The position numbers and the translations under genes are program-made. Below, one piece after another: positions 54,031 to 64,000 of a stretch of DNA of 64,000 bases (position 1 is the first letter of the stretch; each line of letters opens with the position of its first letter). The notes below the pieces were generated by a model. It ran no database searches, had not been told where the DNA came from, and worked only from the letters and a program-made list of their open reading frames with translations. Where the stretch lies: NCBI GenBank assembly GCA_014871385.1, contig CM026426.1, positions 29,749,452 through 29,813,451 of the forward strand, in the 5' to 3' direction. Origin of the DNA: Ceratodon purpureus (Eukaryota > Streptophyta > Bryopsida > Pseudoditrichales > Ditrichaceae).

Positions 54031-55759
54031 TACTCACACCACAGCAACAAGCTCGCGCACCTCACGAAATTTGCCCTTCACAAACCTGGTTCTAAAATAC
54101 TATATTAAATGCAGCAACACACACGGCCACATTACTTTGGTAGCAACACACACGGCCACAACCCTTTGGTAGCAACACACACCGCCACAACTTTCTGGTA
54201 AAACCCTCAAAGCAACAACCCTATGGTTATAAAATAATTACAACCACAACCCTCTGCTGAACCCTTGACCTAATTTGTGAACGCCCAACCCCTAAAGCTG
54301 GGAATTTTACTTTCTAGAACTTAAAATTTGCGAATCAGAAGTAAAAGTGGAAAAGTAAAAGTAAAAGTTTATTTGCTAATCAAATTCCAGGTAAGAGTGG
54401 AAATTGGCCTCTTGAGAATTTACATTGGAGTCTAAAGCTAATGCACAATTACTAATTAATCAAGCAACATTAAGCAATCAAGGAAATTAGTAATTTACTC
54501 ATTTAGTAATTGCTAAACTACCAAATTCCAAGTAAAAGTTGTTATACGGCTCCTGAGGTTTCACAATGGAGTCCAAAGCTTAAACCGAGATCCCTTTGGA
54601 TTTGCTTATCTAGTTTAACTTTTGGTGAATTTCGGCATTGAGATCTTTTAGAGAGATATTTGAGAATTAGTACTGTTGGGAACTCCGGTAAGTTGAATTG
54701 TCGAGGGACTCTTGGATTTAGTGAATTGTCAAGGGGCAAAACAATTTATTTAGATTAATTACTGCGTAGAAGGTTGTTGTGAAATTCATGTTTGAAATTC
54801 ATGTTTGACTTGAAATTTAAAGTGATGAGTATCGTAAAAACTGATTCTGTATTTTTACTGACTCGTCTGACTTCAAAATTTTCTAATTTTCTTCAAAATG
54901 GTTTCAAACATTTATTTTGTGCCTTAGCATGCTAATGTACATAAATTCTGCATCAACATCCTCTACGATTTATCAGAACTGTATTCAATATAAACTTCCT
55001 CATAAGTCCATCATTGCAATTCATCCACGTTTAGATTAAACCTCCAAAATTCTACACATAGTAATTTCAAATTCAAGATAACATGAAGATAACTACCACA
55101 AACTAAAATCCTGTTTAGAACATATGCTAAACATCTTAAGTGGACATATAACACTTCTCTAGATTTTTGTGATTATCATGCCAAGATAAACAAACAACTA
55201 CCGCCACGATGTTGAAAGCAACTTGGATTTAGTGACAAACAAGAGCAAGGAAACAAGCAAGGTTTGAGATTCTTATTTATGACATGCCTAGAAGTTGAGA
55301 TTCTAATTTATAAAATGCCTAGAGGTTGAGATTCCACATGGGGACTGGTTGAGGAGATGAGTCTGTGCAAACTCCAAAACTTAGAGTACTGTTGGGAACT
55401 CCGGTAAGTTTAGCAATTACTAAATGACTAAATTCCAGAGTTACCAATTTTTGAATGACTACTGTTGGAAACTCCGGTAAGTTGAACTGTCGAGGGACTC
55501 TTGGATTTAGTGACAAACAAGAGCAGGGAAACAAGTAAGAACAGGGAAGTGGATAAGAACTAAACTACCAAATAATAAACTGAAAGTCAAAATTCCAGGA
55601 GTAATTGAGAGTTTCACCAATAAAGGTCACAATTGGGTAATTGTTAGACAGTCTAAATAGAATTACCTTCTGTTGCGTACTACTATGTTGCCATTGTTTA
55701 GCCATATATGAAATTTTCTTCTTGTTAATTTCATTCATTGTTGCCACCGCCTTTAAATG
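54031..55759. repeat. AT-rich DNA with recurring short segments
   Basis: No gene. ACACACGGCCACAA repeats near 54,110-54,190. A segment with GGGAACTCCGGTAAGTTGAA and GTCGAGGGACTCTTGGATTT occurs at 54,676, again (as GGAAACTCC) near 55,465, and in part at 55,391. TTGTTGCCACCGCC occurs twice near 55,738 and 55,770. Confidence 0.6.
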
Positions 55760-56328
55760 AGTTTGCCTTTGTTGCCACCGCCTTGATTTCTAGCCATTTA
55801 ATTATCAACAGTAGATTTAAATGTTTTCATCAGTCAAATGAAAATTCTAAGTTCTTTAAATTCTTATACCGAATGGCTACGATTTGTATAAGGATTTTTA
55901 AGGATAATGTCACAACTATGTTAAGTTGCTTTTGCAAAGTCAAAATATCCTAATGAATAAGTCTTACTTTCTAATCAACTTTCAAAAGAATTTTGTTTAC
56001 ATTCTATCCATTACAAAATTTTAATTAAACTATTTTAAAAAATTGATTATAAAATATTAATGATAACTTGACTACATTTTTTATTAACATAGAAATACAA
56101 TCTACATAGCTATGATATTGAAAGATCTACTCGTCAATTTTGAGTTAATTAGTTGTTGCCAAAAATTAAAAGAATGAAATGGTAAACAATTTAAAATAGA
56201 AGTCGTTTTAAATTATAGAAGTGCAAAATTGTTAGAAATTTGCACTAAAAGTTGCATTTATTTATGCACTAAATACTGCATAACTTCATGCTCTTAAGAT
56301 TGCATTAATTTGCGCACTTATGGACAAC
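55760..56328 (+). repeat. Left arm of a 569-bp inverted repeat
   Basis: Base 55,760 pairs with 64,000 and base 56,328 with 63,432 with no length difference; the segments I compared are identical when one is reverse-complemented. The arm starts AGTTTGCCTTTGTTGCC and ends CTTATGGACAAC. The AT-rich text has no long ORF. The 7.1 kb between the arms contain the MYC_N exon and gene C3. Confidence 0.92.
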
Positions 56329-56640
56329 ATTAATTTGTGCACTAAACGTTGCATCAATTTTTGCACTTGATTGAGCAATAATTTTTGCTTTAAATGGTGC
56401 AAAAAATCGTTTCATTGAATTGAGCATTAGTTTTTGCACAAAATATGCAATAATTTATGATTAAATTGTGCATTATTTTATGCACTAACTAGTGCATTAA
56501 TTTATGCACTAGTTAGTGCATTAATTTATGTACCAAGTTGATTAGAAATGTATGCAAAAAAATTTGCAATAACTTATGTATCAATTTGTGCTTAGATTTA
56601 CGCAAGAATTTTTGCATTAATTAGTGTATTGATTTTTTGC
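56220..56640. repeat. TGCACT/TGCATT short-motif cluster with palindromes
   Basis: Dozens of TGCATT, TGCACT and TGCAAT words in AT-rich DNA, including TGCACTAACTAGTGCA and TGCACTAGTTAGTGCA back to back near 56,480-56,520. It overlaps the inner end of the inverted-repeat arm. Confidence 0.75.
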
Positions 56641-56890
56641 AATACTTGGTGTAGTAATTTAAGAAGTGAGGATTAATAAGAGGGGCTAAATAAACACAAC
56701 GTCGCTTAAGAACCTATGTCCGTGTCCTCTTGCATGGAGCCCTGTATAATAAACACGCAGTTGCAAATCAATTGATAACCATCAAAAGTGAGAGTGTTGA
56801 CTAGATAACAGGATGATTTAGTCAAGCATTCTTACATCTCCATGCCCATCCCACAACAAGAATTTCCGGCTCTACAAAGACTTCAATGGT

Positions 56891-57080
56891 GAGAGAGTTG
56901 TTAAGTGTAATATGATGGACAGCATTGTTATGTGTAATATGATGAACAACACTGGAGTGAGGGAATTGTTAAGTGTAATATGATGGACAGCATTGTTATG
57001 TGTAATATGATGAACAACACTGGAGTGAGGGAATTGTTATGTGTAATATGATGGACAACATGACAGTGAGAGTTGTTATG
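56891..57080 (+). repeat. 68-bp tandem repeat, nearly three copies
   Basis: Units with TTGTTAAGTGTAATATGATGG begin at 56,898, 56,966 and 57,034 (core cited: GTGTAATATGATG). Each unit holds two related GTGTAATATGATG halves. Confidence 0.85.
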
Positions 57081-57503
57081 TGTAATGTGATGAACACATC
57101 TACTAGTGATTCGGCGCAAATGAAGAAGCATTTTATCGCTCTCTGATAATCCACATCTGAAAAATGATGTCACAAATATCTATAGTCAAACGATTAAAAC
57201 TTTAAAACTTAAAAAGATTAAAAAGAAATGTAAAATTGGAATTGAGAAGTTGAGACAAATGCGCAAGATAGAAAATTAACAAAATCAAAAAGACACTACT
57301 TCAGGAAGATCCATTGCGACCCAAATGTTAGATTATTGAAGCATTAGAAATATAAAATTGGAATTGAGAAGTTGAGAAAAATGCACATAGATAGATTAAA
57401 AAAGCATCAAATGATATTTGAAAACAAAAAGCATGAATTGCATCAATGAGAGTCAAAGTTGCTAAAAGGTACTTCAACAAGTAATCACTAGATCCTTTTT
57501 TAA

Positions 57504-57825
57504 AAAATGTAAATTAAATAAAAGTATGAAATGTAAAAAATAATATTTAAAATTGTAAAAGAAATAAAAAAACAATCATTGAATGATTGAAAAGAATAAC
57601 AAAAAATACACTAAAGCATCAACTTGATACTTGAAAATGAAAAGCATGAATTGCATAAATGATATTCAACCATGCCAAAAGCTACCTAAACAAGTAATTA
57701 CTAAAGTATCTTAAAAAATATGTAAATTAAATAAAAGTATGGAAGGTAAAAAATAATATTTACAATTGTAAAAGAAATAAAAAAACAATCACTGAATGAT
57801 TGAAAAGAATAACGAAAAATACATA
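57504..57825 (+). repeat. About 210-bp tandem duplication, A-rich
   Basis: 57,504-57,610 and 57,713-57,825 share GTAAATTAAATAAAAGTATG, GTAAAAGAAATAAAAAAACA and GAATGATTGAAAAGAATAAC in order. A shorter pair (ATTGGAATTGAGAAGTTGAG) lies at 57,236 and 57,357. Confidence 0.8.
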
Positions 57826-58507
57826 AAAAGATGAAGACGAGAAAATGAAGTTTAAGAATGTCACACAAAAAGAAAAAAAAAACTATAGAAACAATTAAAA
57901 GAATGAAATGAAGCAATAGATATTTAGAAAACCAAAAAAATAAAAACAAATTATTGAATGATCTCTACGAACAACGGAAATCCCATAAAAAATGAAAACA
58001 TGGTAAAATGATATTCGTATTTAAGAATGTCACAAAGAAAGAAAAGAACGAAAAGCATCAAATGAAATTTAAAATCTCATCCAAAAAATCTCATCCAGTT
58101 GGCACAGTGATGACAGTGCGATTGAGTGAAGCGAGACAGTTTGAGCTGATCTGCTCAAGACAATGGCGGCTTAAATGAGTGAAATCAAGCTTTTGGCATC
58201 AAAGCAGCAGCTGTAATGAATTCCTCCCAACCCGTGCTCCAGCAAGCATGGCACTAGAGATCGCATTGCAGGTTTAGGGGTTTCAAACAACGTCTACAAT
58301 TCTAAGGTTGCTACTACCGCACCCAACATGAATCGACGCATCACGTAATGTGTTGGTAGTCGCCCGCAAAAGAGATATTGATCGGAACTAGAAAAGGAGG
58401 GAAAGCGAGGGACAGGTCAGGAAAGGAATTCAGCTCGAGCAGAAAGTGATTTAGGTGGATGTAAGTCTAGGTGGGGGCATGGTAGGGAGTTTCGGCCTTC
58501 ACTAGAT

Positions 58508-58729
58508 TTGGTTCAATTCAAGGGGAGAGCCAGGGAGGTGACAGCGCAAGCTAGAATTAGTTTTCTCCTGCCTGCTTTGGAAGTGGGTATGTGTGCGTTG
58601 ATCATGGCCAAGGTGCTGGAAAGCAAGGCACTTGAGATTATAGGTGGCGGATCAGCGCTGAACGCCTCGCTCCTTCCAAAGCTGACGGAGCTGGAGAAGC
58701 CTTACACCACGGAAAAAACAGTGATTTAG
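58508..58729 (+). CDS. Possible 5' exon, hypothetical
   Basis: Short ORF of 73 codons upstream of C3 and the MYC_N exon, with a helical Ala/Leu-rich sequence and no recognised domain. Just upstream (58,428) GIQLEQK resembles GEFKLEQR of the C2 first exon, so the 5' part of C3 may begin in this region. Weak evidence. Confidence 0.25.
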   Translation: MVQFKGRAREVTAQARISFLLPALEVGMCALIMAKVLESKALEIIGGGSALNASLLPKLTELEKPYTTEKTVI

Positions 58730-58902
58730 GTGAATTCAGTTATGGTAACTTTCAGATATACACTATGAAGTGGTTGTGATTGCTCTGCTGGGTATGGAAT
58801 TCAGAGCATTGGTTTCATGAGTCCTTAGAACTCTTTTGCTACAAAAGGGGTCTAATATCTCATTGATGAGAATACAACTGATTTCATTTTTTGATGTGGC
58901 AG

Positions 58903-58959
58903 ACTATCTTATGTGTGCCAACTATGAATGGGGTGGTTGAGCTTGGTTCAACTGATTTG
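58903..58959 (+). CDS. Isolated bHLH-MYC_N domain exon
   Basis: A 57-bp exon between a GGCAG acceptor and a GTGAGT donor encodes TILCVPTMNGVVELGSTDL. This matches the conserved core of the bHLH-MYC_N domain of plant transcription factors (pattern T-V-C-x-P-x-x-x-G-V-V-E-L-G-S-T). I found no neighbouring exons of such a gene, so this is probably a captured or relic fragment inside the inverted-repeat unit. A short exon match could be chance, but motif and both splice sites agree. Confidence 0.6.
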
Positions 58960-59017
58960 GTGAGTTTTTTGAAGATTCTAGAGTACTCATTGAGATTTTT
59001 TGTTGGTTTTGTGGTTG

Positions 59018-60560
59018 TCATGGTTGCCACTGTTGCTAACTGTCATCGTTGCCACTGTTACTAATTTTAGATACCAAAACGGACAGTGAACTTTGAAGCC
59101 AAAGACTAGTATTTTGGACTGTTTTTATGGGCGGGATTTGTATATTGCAGGTATTGCTATCTCCATTTTCGTCTTGTCCTTTTAGTGGTGTAGTGAGTAC
59201 TTTATAATGGTGCATATACGATGTGTTTTGAGATGTAGAATTTTGTTTTGGGAGTGCTAGAACTGGCAAAGATATTCAAATTCAGTATACTATTTTATAA
59301 CCATTGAGCGATAGTGTAGATACTGAAGTGCCTTGAATCTTGTTGTCATCGTTGCCACTGTTGCTAATGCCGCACTCAACAAACATCGTTGCCACTGTGT
59401 TGGACCATGTATGAGGTGTTGCCAGCAAACGCAAGGGACATTGACTTTTTTCATTTCCATGTCGCAGCTACCGACTGCTTGTTTGCATCAAAATGGCCAC
59501 TGAACTTTGAAGCCAAAGATTGGTGCGTCTCTTGTTTCTGTGGGCGGGATTTGGAGGCCAATAGTTTCGGCTGCAACTTTTTTTCCTTTTCTTATTGCAG
59601 GTATTGCTATCTCCATTTTCGTCTTGTCCTTTTTGTCGCTATGCTGCAGCTAATCATTGCTGGTTTTTTGGAAACTAATACTTTAGATTGCTTAAGAACC
59701 ATTGAGACCAGTTTTGATTTTTTTTCTTGTTAGAGCTATGAGTTGGGATTTGATAGCCTTGTTGGCATGTTGCATGGATATGAGAAATATTGGGATGAGT
59801 ATGTGATTGAATGGAGATCAGTTTGTTATATTGGCAGTTTTTTTTTTTTTTTTTTTTTTTTTGTGGTTTCGATGGTGTAGTGAGTACTCTGTAATGGTGC
59901 ATATACGATGTGTTTTAACTTTTGAGATGTTGAATTTCGTTTTGGGAATGCTAGAACTGTCAGAGATATTCTATTCAGTATATAGTAATTTAGAACTATT
60001 GAGCTTGCTGTAGATGTTGAAGTGCCTCAAATCTTGTTTTCATCGTTGCCACTGTTGCTAACTGTCATCGTTGCCACTGTTACTAATTTTAAAGGTATAA
60101 TTTGTATTTGTGTTCTTTTGTGTGATTTGATCATTGAGCACTTAATACCGATTAATTACCATTTCATATTTCAGGGCTGTTTGGAACTTCTCAACAACCT
60201 CTAGGACGCAGTAATCCTTCCAATCAGGTCAGGGTTGTTTCCATGCTATTTTTTTTCCTTTTGTTGGAATTCTCTTGTTGGTTGCTGATGGGTAGGACTT
60301 CAGCCGTATTAACAGCACTATGTGTTGTGGTCTAGATGTGTAAGTGATAGACTGAATCCGATATATACCTCGAACTTATTTTAGGTGGGCTGCAGATTTT
60401 GATCAGCCAAAACTGTAGGGCTTCAATACATTTGTTTAACTTCTAAAGTTGCGGAAGGGGAGTGCAGATAGTAGTACGCAACAGAAGGTAATTCTATTTA
60501 GTATGGTATTTTAGAACCATTCAGCTTGTTGTAGATGTTGAAGTGCCACAGTGTTGTTGT
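59018..60560. repeat. Imperfect internal repeats, intron-like
   Basis: TCATCGTTGCCACTGTT recurs near 59,018, 59,345 and 60,040-60,085. GGTATTGCTATCTCCATTTT recurs at 59,150 and 59,600. GTGCATATACGATGTGTTTT recurs at 59,211 and 59,897. GTAGATGTTGAAGTGCC-like text occurs at 59,315, 60,010 and 60,530. A 23-nt T run lies near 59,840. This looks like repeated segmental duplication within an intron or spacer. Confidence 0.75.
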
Positions 60561-61022
60561 CATTGTGTATGGCCTTTGAATTAGATGTTGTGTTCGGTCG
60601 TGGCTTCTAGTTTTAACAGAAGTTGCGATTGCTTGAATCTGGTTGCAGATATGAGGAGACCCATTTGCAAGTGTAGAGGAGATTCCATGCAGCTTCACGA
60701 TGGAGCAGATGCAATGGGCCCAACAATGTAGGAAACAGGCCCCAGCAATGTTGGAGACGGCACTGTTTCGATTGGCAGGCAGGGTTGTCATAACAAACGG
60801 ACATGGGCAAAATTTCCGGACACGGATGGACAGACGGACGGACGGACTGGTTGGTCCGGGGTGAAAATCGGACATATTCTATGAATATTCCTAATTTTTC
60901 CTCAAATATGCTCGAATATGCTTGAATAAGCTCGAATATGCTCGAATATTCTCTTATGGACCGGACATGACCCCTAACAGACGGACAAGCGGATCGGACG
61001 GTCTTTCGGACGGGGAGGTCCT

Positions 61023-62870
61023 ATGAACAATCATGTTGGCAGGGAAGACATTGGCAGCGATGAATTCCAAGAGCCGATTATGTTGGATGGAATTCCGGAA
61101 GATCTTCAACAACGAATGTATGCTGTGGCGCCCATGCTTAAAGGCCGTGATGGTGTCTATGACGAGCGATTCTTCACCCTTGTTTGTGGACTTTGTAACC
61201 ATGGTGTTGAGGTAGACTAAGTCCAGACGGTGGCAGCTGATCTGACGCCGAGATTCTCACAAAGTGGTCGCCTTCATCAGACAAGTACAGGTTTGCAATT
61301 GACAACTGTGTTGACCAGGACCAAGCCGCACAGTTCTGTGAGCACTATAGGCTTGTCTAAAGAGGCCACCTGACCAACAGTTCCTTTTCTATGAGGTTTT
61401 TATGGGCTTGTTATGCAACATTTGTGCACAATGTCAAGGTTGATTGGGTGGCAGAGGTTGTGAAGAGGCACAAAATTTGAATGTCCACTAAGTCCCTAAA
61501 CCGCCACAAATTGGGCCCTGTGGCGATGCGGGAGCAACTGGCCTCCTTGTGCGCCATCGTTGCTGCCAACAAAGTGGCAACTGGATTCAAGAGGAGCTCC
61601 CCTAAACACCCTAAATCGCCTAAGTTGCAGAGAGATCTGGCTATACGCGAGGTAGAGACAGCCTTGAGAGATTGTTACAAGCTTCAGGAAGAAGCAATGG
61701 CTGTCCAAGACGATCTGCTGCAGACTGTGATTAAATTGAAAGAAGGACTTCTCTCCAATGGCGAATAGATGAGTGCAATTCAAGAGGAGTATAATGAAGC
61801 TTATGCAGCGGCAAATGAGCTGAAACTAAGAGGTACCAACCAGCTGTCCGCTCAGAATTGGTGTGAGGGAAAGGATTTAATTGGAGAAGCTGATTGAAAT
61901 GTCAGATTCGCAACAGAAGACGGAGGAATCCATACTAGTCATTGAGACTAGCAAGTTGCCAGAGGCTGCCAATGCAGTTGAGCGAGCGGCTCGTGCCATT
62001 GCTGCCAACAAGGAGAAGTTGCTGAACCTTCAAAATTTCACCTTAATGCTGCAAACAAGAGCTCCATTTCTGTATCCAACAGGGACGTCATTGCCTAAGT
62101 TGCCAACAGAGTCAAAGTTGAAACTGTGCGCAGGATGCGGGAAACATGGATTTGTAGCGTGTGCTATTGTTGTCGGTTCTTGTGGGTGTGGATTTCATCC
62201 AACGTGCATTGCAGTGTTGCTACAGTTCAAGCGACCTAGTTGTCCACGCTGTTGTACGTCCTTCACTCGGGCTTGGATGGCTTAGTTTGGGCTCCCTCTT
62301 ACAGCAGAGATGGAGGAGGATGTCTCCAACGTGAAGAAGATTTTGGAGGCAACAGTTGGTGGAAGTTCAAGTTCGTGTAAGTCACACTTACTACTCCTTG
62401 GTATGCCATGTAGAGTATTTGTATTCTTTGTAGAAATGGCGGCTTCTTGCAATTATTGGCTAACAATTTTTTTTTGGCATTGGTACAAGGAAAGTGGACG
62501 CATTTCTAAAGGAGTTGGAACTAAAGGCTTCAGAACTCTAGCAGTTTGCATATGCACTAGAGGAGAAGAAGGTAGCTCACACTCGTTTGCAAGCCCGGAT
62601 TTTGGCTTGGAAACAGAGGATGAGCGGGTGTATTTTATGAAGGATGATATGCTACAACCGGAGAGCTTAAAGAGAAGGCGGGTGTAGACAAGGAGCAACA
62701 GGAGATCAGCAAATCGATTGCTGCCAACATCGCCACGTTGGAGGCAGCCCAAGACGAAGTAGTGAAGCTGGCATCAATCATAGAGCGCGACAGTTGAGCC
62801 ATCCTATGTTCCCAAGAGCAGCTTTGTCAACTTGAATCGAAACGTGGACAGTAGAATGAAGCCAGATACT
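61023..62870 (+). pseudogene. PVNWA/coiled-coil/RING-like gene C3
   Basis: Homologous to C2. LDGIPEDLQQRM matches the C2 start; a later frame has FRAIDNCVDQ-like text, then MRFLWACYATFVHNVKVDWVAE (motif core VKVDWVAE, 61,440), a coiled coil (61,520-61,880) and, after a frame change near 61,870, a RING-like finger (62,125-62,260: CAGC, CGC, FHPTC, CPRC). After a GT-AG intron (about 62,377-62,489) more coiled coil follows (FLKELELKASEL...). Stops: TAA 61,218, TAA 61,358, TGA 61,478, TAG 61,766, TAG 62,539, TGA 62,797, TAG 62,852. Function unknown; the gene lies inside the inverted-repeat unit. Confidence 0.55.
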
Positions 62871-63431
62871 CTAGAAATGAAGCACCAAACAATCATTTTT
62901 CTTTATGTAACTGTCTACACCTATTGTATGCTAGGACAGTCTACCAGTGTTTCAGTAGTTTTGTGTTTGGTACATTTGCTATGATCTTGGCCCTTGGGTG
63001 TTTCTTTACCTCTGACTGATGTAGGGTTTTCAGAGACTTTTCAATATTTTAGCACCATTCTCGGATTTGATACATATCATGGTCACATTTTACTTTGAAC
63101 ATAGATGTCTTGCTTGAACATCCTGCTGGTTTCTGAAGCAATCTTGCAATTGAAAAAGCAAGCACGGATTGAATTCACCTCCTGATCATTCTTTTCAGTC
63201 ATCGGCTTTATCACCTAGTTGTCATTTTTGATTCAAAGTGCTCGTACTGTTGAGAATGCAATGGTTTTATATATATAATGCTATGTAGAATTTTCTCATG
63301 AAGACTTCTTCTTGTGACTTATTCTTGCTATTTAGAATTTGCAATCAATGGGATAATGGATAAGAGTCGTCTGCAGGACATGTTGCTTGGTCTGCGCCAC
63401 ATACTATATGTGGCTAAACAATGGCAACATA
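62871..63431. other. Non-coding 3' flank of C3
   Basis: No ORF of note. ACTATATGTGGCTAAACAATGGCAACATAG-like text near 63,405 (core GGCTAAACAATGGCAACATA) repeats, inverted, 55,683-55,705. Confidence 0.5.
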
Positions 63432-64000
63432 GTTGTCCATAAGTGCGCAAATTAATGCAATCTTAAGAGCATGAAGTTATGCAGTATTTAGTGCATAAAT
63501 AAATGCAACTTTTAGTGCAAATTTCTAACAATTTTGCACTTCTATAATTTAAAACGACTTCTATTTTAAATTGTTTACCATTTCATTCTTTTAATTTTTG
63601 GCAACAACTAATTAACTCAAAATTGACGAGTAGATCTTTCAATATCATAGCTATGTAGATTGTATTTCTATGTTAATAAAAAATGTAGTCAAGTTATCAT
63701 TAATATTTTATAATCAATTTTTTAAAATAGTTTAATTAAAATTTTGTAATGGATAGAATGTAAACAAAATTCTTTTGAAAGTTGATTAGAAAGTAAGACT
63801 TATTCATTAGGATATTTTGACTTTGCAAAAGCAACTTAACATAGTTGTGACATTATCCTTAAAAATCCTTATACAAATCGTAGCCATTCGGTATAAGAAT
63901 TTAAAGAACTTAGAATTTTCATTTGACTGATGAAAACATTTAAATCTACTGTTGATAATTAAATGGCTAGAAATCAAGGCGGTGGCAACAAAGGCAAACT
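63432..64000 (-). repeat. Right arm of the inverted repeat, cut by window end
   Basis: Reverse complement of 55,760-56,328. The arm may continue beyond the window. Confidence 0.92.

Noticed and set aside
60778..61020. hAT-like terminal repeat (CAGGGTTGTCA) with ACGGACGG subterminal repeats
   Set aside because: No matching inverted end or 8-bp duplication was found nearby.
13988..62854. Variant genetic code with TAG/TAA read as Gln
   Set aside because: Attractive because most internal stops fall at Gln positions. But the young family A ORFs use only CAG/CAA for Gln, family A integrase and both SWIM exons end properly at TAG, and TGA also appears at Trp and Arg positions. Transition decay explains all of it.

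Overview
This is a repeat-rich nuclear window from a eukaryote, most likely a streptophyte. Support: GT-AG introns throughout, two exons of a RAB6/RABH small GTPase, one exon with a bHLH-MYC_N motif, a tRNA-Asp-type primer-binding site as in plant Ty3/gypsy elements, and MULE transposases with SWIM fingers. A charophyte alga such as Chara is my best guess, but the species is inference. I saw no rRNA, complete tRNA, CRISPR array or prokaryotic operon.

Layout. 0.1-0.4 kb: start of an old LTR (family B). 2.5-6.1 kb (minus): decayed MULE transposase (copy 1). 7.0-11.8 kb: a multi-exon gene of unknown function with a 108/117-bp minisatellite and RNA polymerase II CTD-like heptads; its 3' end abuts a 5'-truncated family B Ty3/gypsy element (11.8-16.7 kb). 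17.2-19.4 kb: decayed protein kinase-like gene. 20.7-21.6 kb: first member (C1) of a recurring PVNWA/coiled-coil gene family. 26.5-26.8 kb: RAB6 exons. 27.7-29.7 kb: second MULE copy. 33.4-34.0 kb (minus): gypsy RT fragment. 34.6-38.0 kb: spliced gene resembling an uncharacterised, possibly transposase-related family known to me from animals.

38,110-50,263 is a young family A Ty3/gypsy retrotransposon bounded by the 5-bp target duplication TATGA. Its 3.65-kb 5' LTR carries a 731-codon ORF. Gag and Pol share a frame separated by one TGA in a readthrough-type TGA CGG context. The 3' LTR is a chimera: 1,356 bp of LTR is replaced by 223 bp, nearly all copied from a pol region. RNase H carries a frame-breaking deletion.

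51.1-53.7 kb (minus) and 61.0-62.9 kb (plus) hold two more members (C2, C3) of the PVNWA/coiled-coil family, both ending in a RING-like zinc finger. C3 lies between near-perfect inverted repeats of at least 569 bp (55,760-56,328 and 63,432-64,000), the right arm running off the window.

In-frame stops in the decayed genes fall mostly where Gln, Trp or CGA-Arg codons are expected, as C-to-T or G-to-A decay of silenced repeats would produce. The genes form no pathway; the window reads as layered mobile elements plus captured or truncated host exons. All calls are by eye from sequence, without database searches.
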